Positions 1 through 12,368 of a DNA stretch of 64,000 bases are shown here, one piece after another. The DNA is taken from assembly GCF_000247695.1 (NCBI RefSeq), contig NW_004624784.1, positions 10,611,188 through 10,675,187 on the forward strand, given 5' to 3'. The notes beneath the pieces were generated by a model, which was not told the origin of the DNA, searched no databases, and saw only the letters and a list, made by a program, of their open reading frames with translations. The translations under genes and the position numbers were made by a program. Within the stretch, counting starts at the first letter, position 1. The number at the start of each line of letters is the position of its first letter. Source of the DNA: Heterocephalus glaber. Lineage: Eukaryota; Chordata; Mammalia; Rodentia; Bathyergidae.

Positions 1-1652
1 ACCTGGAGTATTCCTAATTGATGATGCTTGTGGAGGGGTGGATGGCTGGTTTTGTCACGTATGTCTAAAGAGGAGAAAAATTACTTGTGCCTATCTGAGT
101 GATCCTTGTCTGGCTACTATGCCAAGGGGGATCAGGACCACTCAGAAGATTTCTTCTAAGGATCCTTAAAAGATCCAATTGCCTGGGCCACTGTGTCAGA
201 GGGCTGTTTTGTTTAGGGTCCTTATCAGAACTGAGACCATCTGCAACCAGGAACACATGTTCTCCATTACTTCCAGTTACACTTTAAGCAAGAAGAAGGA
301 CTTATCTACTCTTTTTAAGGAAAATTAGGTTAAGGCTTTTGCAAATTCTCCAAATACACCATAAATAAGAGGTAAACAATGCATTGTTGATGGGTTGGCT
401 CTCTTTCTAATCTTCTATTTACTTATCTAAATTCCTTGGGATTCAGTTTCATTCATTCATTCATTCATTCATCCAACAAGTACCCTCTGGGTGCTGACTA
501 CAGTACAGGGGTGCAGCAGTGAACAAAACCAATGTGGCTTCCTGGAAGCTTCCAATCTGGGAAAATCCAGCAGCTAAGCTCACACTGGCACATGGTAGAT
601 AACAGAAAAGTAAAGATATCCTTGAGGTTTAACAGAGGATATAGTTGGCAAGAAATCTACTGTATTTTGAAAAACTGGGTGGGTGGTTTCAAGATAGTAA
701 CCTTGTTTTCTCACTGGGTGAGACTTAAGGACTGCATCTCAGCAACCAGCTATTCAAGGGAGCGGCAGTGAAAACTTCAGGAAAGAATAATACGGAACCT
801 TCCTTTCCAATGGGCTTGGGTGAGCATTCATAATCCTACGCCTTATTCCTTCCCATTGTGATGACGAGAAAAGGACTTTGCTCACTAACTTACTAGGTGA
901 CTGATGGAAATGTTTAAGGAGCTGCAGCTGGTTGGCAGTGAAGTCTCACAACATCATGGGAGCTCATATAATTGTTTAGCTCTGACCACTTTAAATCTCC
1001 TCTCTCCCTCCTTTTTAGGATATGCTTCTTATTCTGGATTAGTAACACCTAAATTCTGGAATCAAGCATGAAACCTACTTTTGCAAGAGCTCAGTGTGCT
1101 GTGAAAAAGGTCTGAGGTGGATAATTAGTTTACATCATGGTGTGTGACAAAACAATTGTCCCCCCCAACCCTGTTCCTCCCTGCTCTCCCCTATTCCCTG
1201 CTTCTAAGATAACAATGACATGGGTTTTCCAGTCTATTCCATAGAAGAAGACAGTCAACATGAGTTTAATATCTTGTCACATAATCCAACATCCTTAAAC
1301 TGCTTTGTAATGCAACAAAATTTCTCCTGAGCCATTATATATCTAGGACATAAACATTATTTAAAGCCACTGAACCCAGAGTGGCTTTAGTACAACCTCA
1401 AAGATAACTTGACCTCTACTGCATTAACAGCCCTGGCCTCAATCTCATCTACAAATACTAGTACCACAAGGGAGAGAAGTAGGAAGGTGAATGGGGAGGA
1501 AGAAAGTGTTGATAAAAATTTGTTCTTTTGTTTGTCTCAAAATCCACATGGGCCAATTGACTGCTCACCAAAGCAAAGGGCCATTTTGTAAAAGTGGACA
1601 GAGTGTCCACAGGTTGGACACTGCAGTGCCTTACCTAATGACTATCCCTTAC
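1..1652 (-). other. CADM1: Intron downstream of exon 8C (partial)
   Basis: No coding match to the CADM1 transmembrane or cytoplasmic exons was found on either strand. The stretch holds an (ATTC)n run and an adjoining L2-like fossil at about 450-560. The rest looks like unique AT-rich intron sequence. Short ORFs here show no recognisable protein. Confidence 0.8.
450..560 (+). repeat. L2-like LINE fossil with (ATTC)n run
   Basis: ATTCATTCATTCATTC is followed by CCAACAAGTACCCTCTGGGTGC, then GCAGTGAACAAAACC. This order matches the widespread mammalian LINE-2 3'-end pattern (ATTCA... CAACAAATATTTATTGAG... CAGTGAACAAAAC). It is diverged and truncated. Confidence 0.5.
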
Positions 1653-1706
1653 CTGAGAGATCCTCACTGTCCAGTTCTTCTGCGGAATTGGGCAACTGAG
1701 TAAGGC
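1653..1706 (-). CDS. CADM1: CADM1 cassette exon 8C: 18-residue acidic stalk insert
   Basis: This 54-bp exon has the acceptor TTACTTGTAAG|GCCTTAC and the donor CTCTCAG|GTAAGGG. It encodes GLTQLPNSAEELDSEDLS, which I recognise as the rarest CADM1 stalk cassette, found in the longest isoforms. It is acidic (six Asp/Glu in 18 residues), unlike the neutral Thr-rich 8A and 8B segments. The acceptor has a short, purine-interrupted pyrimidine tract, while the donor is near-consensus, the reverse of exon 8B. Phase 1-1. The next exon, encoding DSRAGEEG and the membrane span, is not found in bases 1-1652 and must lie outside the window. Confidence 0.95.
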
Positions 1707-4700
1707 CTTACAAGTAAAAACAAATCGTTTTTCTTTTCATTCCTCGAGGGACATAAACAAAACACTTAAGAACTGAGGATGAATTTTTTTAAAAACATGA
1801 GCCAAATCTCTTGCTATCTCTCACGTTTTTTGGATAGCTTGAATGTATTGATCCATAAGCTCATTTCTTCAATCATATAATTTTGTTATTGATACACAAT
1901 CGAGGCAGAAATATTCCTCAGTCTCCACTGTTCAAAGCACATGAAACATGAAGGTGAATGTTTAAAATCACTCATTCATAACAGCATGCAAAAAGAAAAA
2001 AAAAGCTTGATAGTTAGCTGTGGATGCTCTGCTATATCTCTTAAATACAAATGTATTTAGATGTTACATACTGATGTATGTAAGCTTTATTTCACATTTT
2101 AGTGTAAATTGAAATCCTTTGCCAATACTGATAAACAGTTCATTATCAATTTATGATGATCTTGGATCACATATTTCAAAATGGTACTGCATCTGCTAAC
2201 TGCAGATTGCAGGTTATGCCTTCATCAGAAAATCTGATCCATGAAATGATTTTTTAAAAACAGAATTTCATAAATCAATGGTATTCCTAAAAAATAAAAC
2301 CCTCAAAGCTGAAAAAGCAGTTAGGTCAGGAGGTAACCTAGTGGGAGCTTGAAATGCCTATATCCCAGCCAACCCCAATGCTGCCCAGCTGGGATGTTTC
2401 TTGTCTAGCTTTGATTTGAATTAAAAGAGGTGAAGAAGGAAGCAGATAAATAGTGGGAGGCTCAGCTAAGAGATGACTTCCATTTCCTCATATCTTATTT
2501 GTGGGCCGGTCCATTAATAAAGTTTACTAAACACAAAATATTAGACAGTTAAGGCAGACTAGGCTTGTTCTTTGCTGCTGTGCTCCAAGCCCATCTGATT
2601 GCATGAGGAACTCTAATTCCCACAGTGGTTTGCTTATACTTCTCTAATGGAATCAGTCACTTTGGAAGATGCTGGTGGACCAATTCAACAGCAAAGTGTT
2701 TGGTGAGACAAACAAGTTTTACTTATTTTTGCATCTTTTCATTCTCCTACAGCCAAGCACAAAGTATACTCTCACTAAGTGTTTGGTGAAATGATGGACT
2801 GGGAGTAATCCTCAGGGAATCACCAACCAGAGCCTAAAAGCAATCCAAAGAAATGCTCCAGAGGCCAGTAATGTCATACTGATAGCTCTACTTTGAAAAT
2901 CCCCAATTAACCAAAATAGTCCATTATCAACAATCCTAAACCTTGGATTCTGTAAGGTGCTTTATAAAGAAGCCAACTGAATATTGATAGCCCGATTGAT
3001 TCTGTGAGAAAAGGCTGTCACATCATGAGCCCCTGAGGAAGGAGAACTTCCCTCACAACCCTTGGGTGCCAATACTCAAGGGCAGGTGCCAAATCAAAAC
3101 TAGGCTCTCGAGTCCATAGGTGTTCCCAAACTATGAATTTAAGGTAACCAAAGGCAAAGCAGCAAGTCGTGAGTAAATTATAGGCCAAATGAGTAGGGAT
3201 GTTGAACATTTGTTCTGAAATCTAATTGGTTGAAAGTGTTCCTACTTCTAATTGACTTTACCCATTGTATAAAGACTGATGAACGTAATTATTTGAATAA
3301 CTGTTATAAATGTGCAATGTGAAGTACTTCTTGTAGTTAATTATGAATTTTCAGTTCTCAGAAGGCTAATCTCTCACTTCTACATGGCCCAATGAATATC
3401 AAAGGGTTCTACATACATGCTTATGTATCACTGAACCACATTAAACAAGGAAGTTTCAAGTAGGCAGCTTTACTGCTGAAGGCAGTTTCCTTGGGGAGAG
3501 CTTTAGAAAGCTAATTTTAAAAATAAAGATAAATATGTTTATGGAATATCATTGATATGCAAAGTTTTCCATTAAGAAGCAACAGATAGTTGATATACAC
3601 CTCATTAAAGCTGAAACTGTCATTTTTAATGGCATAAGCTTTAAAATATACCAAATCATCTGGAATCCGCTGCTCAGATCATGTTCCAAAGTGGGATGCC
3701 ATTTAGGCTAGTGGCATTAAATTTGTTTTTGCAGTACTATTGTCTTTTATGAATCTATAGTGCTCTGCCATAATCAGATAATTTCTGAATAAATATAATT
3801 AGGAAGAACTTACTGAAGCACTGGTATACAAGTGAGGACAAACAAAATGTACCTCCTAAAATTGCTGCGGCTTAGGCATTTCTCTTTCATGTTAAAAAAT
3901 TACACACCTCTCATTTTCGCAAAGAAAAAGACAAAGATACATTTTGTGAAGCAGAGAATATTCTTTGAAAGGAATCTTCACATTGTAACAATAAGAGAAA
4001 TTACTTCTTGGTTCTTCTCTTTAAACTTTTATATCTATTAAAGCTCTTTCTAATCACTTCTAATTAAAATTGATTCAACAAATTTCTTTAAACTTTGTTA
4101 AACAAATGAAAGTTTACTTTCTGTCCATATGGGATTTTTTGAAGCAATTAAAAAAGTTCTAAAGTGCAAACATGATAATTTAATATATGCACAATGGCTG
4201 TCTCTTCTGCAGAGACATGTATTTCGCTTTCTCATGGTGTTACAATGTGCTGTGACAAACCCTAAGCCTTCTCAGTGCCTCTGCAGTTGGAACTCCTCCT
4301 TTTCCACAGTAATTGCTGGCTTCTCAAAGTGGTCAATGTGGCAATTTTAAGCCAGGGGCAGGAAATTCTCAAAAAATTAGAAACTATAAGAAGTCCTAGG
4401 CATTTCAGTAAATTCAAGATCAAGTAAAATTTAAGTATTTCTGGGTTCAGTTCATCAGGGCATCACCGTTTCAGAAAATTTCAAAAGAAGTACAATCAAA
4501 TTAAAACCTCCAGGAAACAAAAACTTAGCCCACTGGTCCTGGTACCATTCCCATTATGAAAAACAAAGTAGGCGACGGTCTCTCTCTTACCTAAGCAGCA
4601 TACATCTGATCACTTGGCCATATTATGGAAACCGTTACTTCCATCACCAGCCATAAGAGTTCAGACGCCCCCGGTAGTTTTAATCTAAAAGCTCAGTCAT

Positions 4701-5371
4701 CCTGTTCTTCCTGCTTTGTCAGCTTTTGTGGAGAGTTTTTTCCCTTCTTCCCATTAGCAGAAATTTGGTTCACGCCGTTAAACAGTAGCACATTGTTTCC
4801 AAACTGCATTATCAAGGCTGAAACGCAATCTTCAGGTCCTGCAGCCATTCGTAAACCTCTTTAGCTTTGTTCTTGGGTAGAACATACAATGTCTGCAGAG
4901 TCCCTTGACTGAATGACAGCCTCTGAATGCCATTGTTATGTACTCATACAGAGGGATGTACATGTACATAGAGGAACATACACAAATGGTGGACATAGTG
5001 GTTGTAATAATGCGCACTGCTGGCTATTTTTCTTTAAAATGGGCTTAAGAATTTCCCCACAATTGAATACTAAGATAAGGAAATATCATGTGCTTTTAGA
5101 ATTCTATCACGGTTTGGACTTCTCATAAAATTGTCAGGCAAAGGAAGATTCACAGGGCAGTTACCTAAGGGCAGCAGTCTAGGGCATAAGCATGTATCTA
5201 GCACTGGTCAAACATTTTGAAACCAAAACTGAAAGTGAAAAATTATTCTTCAGAGGGTTCCCAGTTATAGACTGAATTAAGATCTATTTAAAAACTCATT
5301 TGGGATATGAAAATTCATGAGATCATCAGCCTCTCTGTATCTAGAGGTAGAGAAGGCAAGAGGGCACAGTA

Positions 5372-5376
<5 letters not shown>

Positions 5377-5417
<41 letters not shown>
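5377..5417 (+). repeat. (GA)n microsatellite
   Basis: About 20 uninterrupted GA dinucleotides. On the CADM1 sense strand this is (CT)n, a potential polypyrimidine-tract-binding stretch in the pre-mRNA. Confidence 0.95.
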
Positions 5418-5419
<2 letters not shown>

Positions 5420-7019
5420 TCAAACCCAGAGAAAGCCAGCTGACTGCAGTGCAGCAAAAGCACAAGCACTATTCCAGACCATGGGCATGCTGTCACCCGA
5501 CCCCTCACATGGGGGAGGAGGGTGGGAAAAGGGAGAAGGGACTCACAGGGCAGAAAAATAACAAGGCACAAGACACAGAGAAGCGCCCACATTTGAACAA
5601 ACAAAAACCATCACACACACCCACACATCAATAACCATAGGAACGACTATACCACCCGTGCATTAAATCACTCATGCATTTCCGCCATCAATTTCAGACT
5701 GTGTGGAATCAGGATTTGGCAGTGTTTTTTTTGTTTGTTTTTGTTTTTTGCATTGCTCAACATGCACACATAACACAGGATTCTTCCTGTCCAGGCCTTT
5801 AAGGATGAGCTCCAAAAACACAAATACTCAAGGTCCTTATTCAAAGAAGATCCCTTGTGTCAGCCTAATCTAAAAAAATCTCATTCTTACACTCACATTT
5901 ATCTTTACTATCAGTTAGATCCTTAAAAACACATTGTGGCTGATTGTTGTTTGCTTTTCTTTTTGGAGAAAATCCATTTGATTTTGAATCATGCCCATGC
6001 ACTTCTAACCTTCCAATACATGCTTATTCCAATCAGAGATATTGGTAAGAACAAATGGTCAACATACATAAACAACTAGTATAAACTTCATACATACTCT
6101 AGCAACACAAGCTTGAATAAAATATTTTAATGAGTCTTCAAAGGGAAAGCTTTAACAATTTTTTTTCCTTTTTATGAAAGGAAAGAAAATATGGGAGGAA
6201 ATCCAGTATGACAACTTTTAAGAACAGTAAGATGGTCATAGCTGGCTGACCTAATGTCTTGTCATTTAAGTTGCTAAGTTATCAAGCCACTTAACATTTT
6301 TTTGGACCCAGATCACCATAAGGGACATTTCAAGGTTATCATGAAATGAATGTAAGTCAAGTGGTTGCTGTACTGAAGTTGGATTTTTAGCCATAATGCA
6401 CTAGAATAAAATCAGTTCAATATTGTCACCTCACTGGAAATCTGATCATTTCCACCATGTTCTATTACCTTTTCATCCTGACAACTGACCTGGAAGATTT
6501 CTCCTTTCCATCAAGTAAAATCTTAGATATTAACTTTGGTTGTCATTAGAGCTTTCTGCTAAAGGCCAGAGAGTGCTGTTCAAAATAGTGGTGGGAGCCC
6601 TTTGTGAAGATGCTATGAGGATTTTGGACAAGTTGAAGAATGTATTTATAAATGCATTATACATGGATCAGCTTGGATTTTCTATCACTTCTCTATTCTT
6701 CTGCTGTTAAGGAGTCCAATTTAAAGTATGAAAAAGATGTAAAATTCAGTAAGACTGTTCTTCCTATTTTTGCTCCAAATTTTTCATGCCCTGCTGGTCA
6801 ATAACATCCTACTAAAGTATCACTGGCTTGAATGTTGTGTTCAAACTAGTAAGACTGTAGTTGCTTCTCACAGTACACAAACATCTCTATTTCCTGTCAC
6901 ATGAATGCTATCAGTGATACTCCACGTACAACTTTATCATACTACAAAAAAAGAGAGATCACATTCCCTTTCTCTTTCTTCAAAGAGAAGGGCCTAATTA
7001 AAAATAGTATTCTAAGTCA

Positions 7020-7341
7020 GATATGATGGCACATGCTTGTAATTCCAGTACTCTGGGGGGCTGAAGTAAGAGGATCCCAAGTTTGAGTCCAGCAGGGCAT
7101 TTGCAATTTACTAAGAAAGACCCTGTCTCAAAATTCAAAACAAAGGGGCGGGGGGATTTAGCTCAGTGGTTTCACCCCCTGCTGGGCAAGCGCAAGGACC
7201 CCTGGTACCAAAAAAAAAAAAAAAGAAAAAGAAAAAATTCAAAACAAAACAAAACAAAAAACCAACCGAATTAAAAAAAAAAAAAGAATTAGAGGTGTAC
7301 CTTAGTGCAAGGGCCTTGGTTCAATCCCTAATATTGAGAAA
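7020..7341 (+). mobile_element. B1-dID SINE interrupted by a younger ID SINE
   Basis: The B1 half starts at the diverged ATGGTGGCACATGC-type box near 7022 and runs through AGGATCCCAAGTTTGAG to CCCTGTCTCA (7121-7130). The ID half of the same dimer resumes at about 7285 (TAGAGGTGTACCTTAGTGC ... GGTTCAATCCCTA). Between them lies a complete ID element with its own target-site duplication. Confidence 0.8.
7145..7233 (+). mobile_element. ID SINE (tRNA-Ala-derived), nested insertion
   Basis: The A-box-like GATTTAGCTCAGTGG is followed by GCAAGCGCAAGGACC and a GGTACC end with a poly(A) tail. It is flanked by a 15-bp duplication AAAATTCAAAACAAA at 7130-7144 and 7234-7248. The B-box region is shortened compared with sister copies. 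Confidence 0.9.
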
Positions 7342-7879
7342 AAAAGGTACCTTAAAATCAGGAGCAGTTTCCAAGTTCAGTTCTTATTTTTCAGGCCAGG
7401 GAACATATTTCCTACTTTGAATACTCTGTCTAGTCCTTTAAAGATGAGTTAGCTCCAAAAACACAAGTATATGAACTTTATTGAAGGGGCAAGAAAATAA
7501 AATTCTGAAGCTTTAGGATATAAATGAATCTTCAAAGTCTCATAGAACTCAGGAATCTTATGGTTTATCCTTGACCCTGTAGTTCTTTATAGGAAGCTCA
7601 GAACTTAAAGTATCTTAAAAAGAACAGAACAAAATCTCTTGAACTACATTAAAATAATCTTAAAGCTCTGAGAATAATCGATAGAAGTCAGGAGGTACTT
7701 AATTAATGATGAAACACACAAATAACTGAGCTTAATGGAGCGCAGTGTCTGAGACATAGTAAGTACTATGGGGCATTACCTTAGAAAGTGGAGGTTTTAT
7801 ACCTAATTGATTTTTCATGGCTGTCAGTGTACCTGGTCCCTTTAACTTTTTTTCTTTCCCTTTCTTCCTTTTTTCTTTT

Positions 7880-7925
7880 TCTGGGGTGCTACTGAGAATT
7901 GAACCCAGGGTCTCTGCACTAATGG
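7880..7925 (-). mobile_element. Partial ID-related SINE
   Basis: TGGGGTGCTACTGAGAATTGAACCCAGGG is split here as TGGGGTGCTACTGAG plus AATTGAACCCAGGG; it is the reverse complement of an ID B-box end. It is truncated and old. Confidence 0.55.
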
Positions 7926-8479
7926 AAGGGTAGAGTGAAGTGGGCCTGGGGTGGGAGGGACCTATGACTCCATCACTAAGTTTGTTTTGCTTTTTTAGAA
8001 TTCCTCACTGCAAAGTCCAAACACAAGGATAACCTACCAACCCTGAGCAAGGCCTGAGCTTTAAGGACAGCTCACATGGGTTTTGACTAGAGATTTCCAA
8101 CTGGTTAGTTAGCAAAGGCAGGTCTCTTCAGGGAAGTCCATCTAGGCTACCAGACATTATTCTAAAAGTTGAATTAATACTACAGGGTTGGCTGATCACC
8201 TCTTGTCATTTAAATGATAAATTTGCACTCTGCACAACATGCAAAGTGATTAAAGTAGGCCCTTTACCAAAGGATTCCCTTGGATTCAATTATTAAAATT
8301 CAGCCCATTTCAAACTAACATATCTTTCTCTAAGCACAATCTTTCTAGGGTTAGATTTGAGCTACGTAATATACAGATGAAACATGATTCTCATTTTCTG
8401 ATTAGAAAGATAGAGAAAAGTTAATAGACTAAATCCAGTAAATGACTGGTGAGATGGGGAAAAATGTTCCCATTTGAGC

Positions 8480-8505
8480 TTTATTTATTTATTTATTTAT
8501 TTATA
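8480..8505 (+). repeat. (TTTA)n microsatellite
   Basis: Six TTTA units in a row within the 8B-8C intron. Confidence 0.9.
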
Positions 8506-9246
8506 TCACTTTTTGGTTAAAAACAAAACCAACTTTTTGTTATTTGGCCTACAAGGCACTCACACATCAATAACTTTTTTAACAGTCTCAGTTAATTCTA
8601 CTCAAATTGACATATTCTTAGTTTGGATAAGTTCCCTGCCAAATGTAAACATACACTTAGAGATTAAGGCTGCATAGGCAAGGGGTGGGGCACTTTAATT
8701 ATGAACATAATTTAAGTCATGATCTTTTTGAAGAAGACTATTGACCTCATCACCTCACGAATGTAAACAGGAATCTTCCTCCCTGACTTTCAGTCTCATC
8801 CCTGACCTTCATCTTCTGTTACTAAGTGAAACAAAAGACTCTCTTTCAAAATTTCCCTGGGATTATAGCCTATACATAAAGAAAGCAACTGGGACTTTAA
8901 TTTAGATGCTATACTTTTTAGGAAAGTATCAGAATTTTTGAAGTCTCCTATATTTCAAGATTTGGCAGAGCTTTATTAGCAAGGAGGACAGTACAACTAA
9001 ACTCCTGCCATGCCGCCCAGCCAATAGGAGTAGGACTCATCTCAAGATGCAACCATTGGCTACTGAACTCACAACAAAAATGACAAGACTCAACAACCTT
9101 TCAAGCCCTAAGAAATTATAGTATATTTATGAGATCAGTCTACTTGAAATGTGATTTCCCTTGAAGACTACATTTCTCTTTTTCCCAGGCTTGCCTTGCC
9201 TCTCAGCAGTGCTGAGAAAGTAGATAAACAGTAATGTGATACCAAC

Positions 9247-9279
9247 CGTGAACTGCTGGTTCTGTCGTCGCCGTTGTGT
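9247..9279 (-). CDS. CADM1: CADM1 cassette exon 8B: 11-residue stalk insert
   Basis: This small 33-bp exon encodes DTTATTEPAVH, the known alternative CADM1 stalk segment (exon 9 in 12-exon human numbering). The borders are CCTGTCTGTAG|ACACAACGG and GTTCACG|GTTGGTAT. The donor GTTGGT lacks the usual A/G at +3 and A at +4, so it is weak. The acceptor has a pyrimidine-rich tract of nearly 90 nt. Phase 1-1 with both neighbours. A TGCATG element (RBFOX-type) lies about 50 nt upstream of the acceptor on the sense strand. The exon sits about 10.6 kb downstream of 8A and 7.5 kb upstream of 8C. Known: inclusion of this segment is reported to affect CADM1 shedding. Confidence 0.95.
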
Positions 9280-9370
9280 CTACAGACAGGAACAGAGGAT
9301 TGGAGGAAGGGAAGAAACAGGAGGAACGGCATGCAAAAAAAGGGAAAATGGAAAAAAATGGAACAGATAA
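9280..9370 (-). promoter_or_regulatory. CADM1: Long polypyrimidine tract and TGCATG upstream of exon 8B
   Basis: On the sense strand nearly 90 nt before the acceptor are C/T-rich, with runs such as CCTCCTGTTTCTTCCC and CCTTCCTCC. They are interrupted by TGCATG at 9330-9335, 51-56 nt upstream of the exon. A second TGCATG is at 9566-9571. Such tracts bind PTBP-family proteins and TGCATG binds RBFOX proteins; that they act here is inference. Confidence 0.6.
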
Positions 9371-12256
9371 TATATGAGCAAGCTTTCAAAGAACATCGCG
9401 TGACAAGCAGTAATAAATGAAAAGCAAAAAGCATTTGAAGTGAGTTGCACTGTTTTAAGACATGCCTTGAGCCCAAAGCTGCGAGCCAGTGAGGAAAACA
9501 GTAAATTTTTTGGTTCTGGGGGTCTTGCCAGGACACATATATTTGCTAGTCAATAGTCAGGGGAACATGCAAAGTGATGAGAAACACCAGTGCAAACTCA
9601 GTGGCTGGGAGATGGCTCTTAACGCATCAAGGCTCAGGACTGTGACAGAAAAGCTCAGTCGGAAGGCTGGTTAAACAATGGATTCATACATTCAAACATT
9701 GCCTTTGTTTTAACCCAACCCATCCAGCACTTGGCCTTCTCGACTGCCAATTAGGCATCACTGAATCAATCGTGCTTCCAGGATCCTTTTACTGCTTATG
9801 CTCAGATGCCTGTAGATGAATATGCAACATACAGGTTCAGGTTTTCCATTCACTGTATTATTTTACCAGAGTGTAGCTGGAAAGTTCAATTATCTGGGAG
9901 GCCATTAGAATGAACATTTTCAAGGTTTTCACAGATTAGTTTCTACACACGTACACACTCACACACACAAACATCCATCCATTCTTCATTCTGCAGCTCT
10001 TAATATGTACATTACAATCCAAGAGCAGAAGCTTTCTGTGAAAACATACAAACCCACACAAACTGTCAAATGCTACTTTTAATTATAGGACATCCCAAAA
10101 ATGTAGCCAGTCATCCTCTTCTCACAATTTAGAACCACATTCACTGGTGTGAATGGCCAGGAGTCATCCTTTCATGGATGGATTAGGAGACAGCGCAGTC
10201 ATTTCCTTATTTAATTTTCACTGCTGGATGCACTTGCTGTGGATGAAAACGTGGCTTGTCTCTTTCTTCTTCTATTTCTGACACTGCTCAAATTTCCTCT
10301 TTCTTCTACCAGGCTTCTCAACCCAGCCTGCTGTACTCAATCCTCTTTACAGGAAATTGCTCCAAACAGCTCAAGGAATTTTCTCTTTATTTTTGGCTAA
10401 AGAGAAGGTGGGATAAATATCTAACAAAATGCAGGAAGACATTTTTTTTTCCAGAGTTATTTTAACGCTGCTCCTGGAGCCAACTTCATTCCCAAGTCAA
10501 CACATCTGGCCATGCTTTCATTCATTTTTATTTCTACAGCTCTAAACCATATGCCCTCTTCCAGCCAGAAGGTCTGGTGACAGTAAGACATGAAGAAGTC
10601 ATCTCTAGTTGAAAGCTGGAACTGGGGGTTAAAACTGTGTGGTTCCCTAGACTTTTCATTTTTTTTTTTTAAATGGAGGTATTTAGTTGGTGATTGTTTT
10701 CATGAATTCTGGAGACTTCTAAAGACTTTTGGACTTGACATAGGCAATGTTTAAATGCACTGGAACTTCAAATGTAATTTTTTTCCTGGGGGCGGTGGGG
10801 AGATCAAATGAGCCTGGAGCTTCTGATTTATTAACATGACACATGAATTCACACCAGCATTTCCCTTCAGTTGGCATGCTTTTCTGGGATCCTAGACCAT
10901 CAAAAATTAGAGCCCCTCTAAGGAGTCAGGATAACCAGAAGTCTGAGAGGCCAATGCAGCTCAATATTAACCGATAGCTGAATTTCTTAAGAATACATAA
11001 GGGAAAGAAAAACATAAAATACACCATATGAGAACACAATACTTACAAGTCAAGTCTGTGTGCATAAAATAGCAGTAAGACACAATACAGGAAACCGTAC
11101 AACTGAAACAACATTCTCTATCAGGTTTTTCAGATACTCATGACAAGTTTTGATATGTCTCCTTAGTTGAAACATCAAGTCCAGCATTAGTTTGAGGCAC
11201 TTCAAATTTGAAGGGCAAGATCAAATGCATATTCGTACAGAAACAGTACTATGAACCTTAACACATTTTATGGGTAGGTACTGGCTCCTTTCCAAAATTA
11301 AAAAAAAAGCAGTCAATGCTTAGGCTTATTATTTTTGTGGCAGCACTTCTAATATGCTTTATTTTCACCAAGTAAATTAGTATAAAACAGAAGAATAGTA
11401 GAATAAAACCCCAGGGTTAGATTCTTTAAACATAATATCTGAGCATTACCAAGGACCCCAATTTACTGTCTTCCTTCATCACAACATTGTATCAGCTTCA
11501 CGATAAAATTAAACCAAGTGAAGCTGGGCATCGACTCTTAAGTGGGTATAGAAAATAAATGAACGCAAGTTCATAGTACATCCTGCTTCTCCACTCTGGA
11601 GATAGGAAATCCATCAAGAAGTGGAAAAAAAGATGTTGAGAGGGAAAAACATGTTCTAAAACGGTTAAGCAAACACAGGTTCAAGTCACACAGCACAGTT
11701 ACTGTAGCTGGGAAAGGCAAACCCATGATCAGCAATGGATGGGAGACTGCAGCGGAGACACAGAGGGCTACACAGTTTAGACCAAGACTGGGGTATGTTG
11801 GGAGAGCCACTGACTCCATTTCCCTGAAAGTGTCTGGTATGCTACCTGAACAGAGGCTATTTCAAGGAAAGAGTTAAGGAAAAATTCTTTTGAACTGGCT
11901 TTGTGGTCCCCGTAGGAGAGTGTGATGACAGACACTCACTCTCCTCCATAATTGCATTATGACTTCATGCAGGAACCACAGACACCCGGGTTCCGAAGTG
12001 AGTGCAGCTCCATGAAGTAGGATTTATTAGGGTGTCTAAATCAGAAGCTGGAGTAATGTGTAAGCCTAACCCTGTAAGTCAATCTGTGAGGTCACCATGC
12101 TGTTTTGAGAATATCCTGAGATAGGTGAAATGCAAACAAAATTTCCAGTGTAAGTAATAAATGCTATAATCAGCTTGAAAAATGAGAGTGTCTAATTGCT
12201 TCCACAAAGGCTTTATTAAACCTCATTTTGCTGCTGCTTTAAAAAATAATCTTTGA

Positions 12257-12330
12257 AGGCCAGGGATTTAGCTCAGTGGTTCTGCCACCTGCCTCGAAAG
12301 CGCAAGGTCCTGAGTTCCACCCCCCGTACC

Positions 12331-12365
<35 letters not shown>

Positions 12366-12368
12366 AAT
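12257..12368 (+). mobile_element. ID SINE with (AAAT)n tail
   Basis: GGCCAGGGATTTAGCTCAGTG ... GCGCAAGGTCCTGAGTTCC ... CCGTACC is followed by nine AAAT units. The flanking 16-bp duplication AAAAAATAATCTTTGA is at 12241-12256 and 12369-12384, showing a retrotransposed insertion. Confidence 0.92.

Larger units (their letters stand above)
1707..9246 (-). other. CADM1: Intron between cassette exons 8B and 8C
   Basis: This is 7.5 kb of intron. Recognisable content: a (GA)n microsatellite at 5377-5417, a nested B1-dID/ID cluster at 7020-7341, a partial ID at about 7880-7925, and a (TTTA)n run at 8480-8505. One TGCATG on the sense strand lies at 1985-1990, about 280 nt upstream of exon 8C. The rest appears unique. 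ORFs over the GA tract are repeat translation. Confidence 0.85.

Noticed and set aside
1..1652. CADM1 transmembrane and cytoplasmic exons
   Set aside because: I looked for the expected DSRAGEEG, membrane-span and EYFI-end coding on the minus strand and did not find them. They must lie outside the window.
5317..5634. Overlapping ORFs on both strands with Glu-Arg or Leu-Ser runs
   Set aside because: They are translations of the (GA)n microsatellite, not genes.
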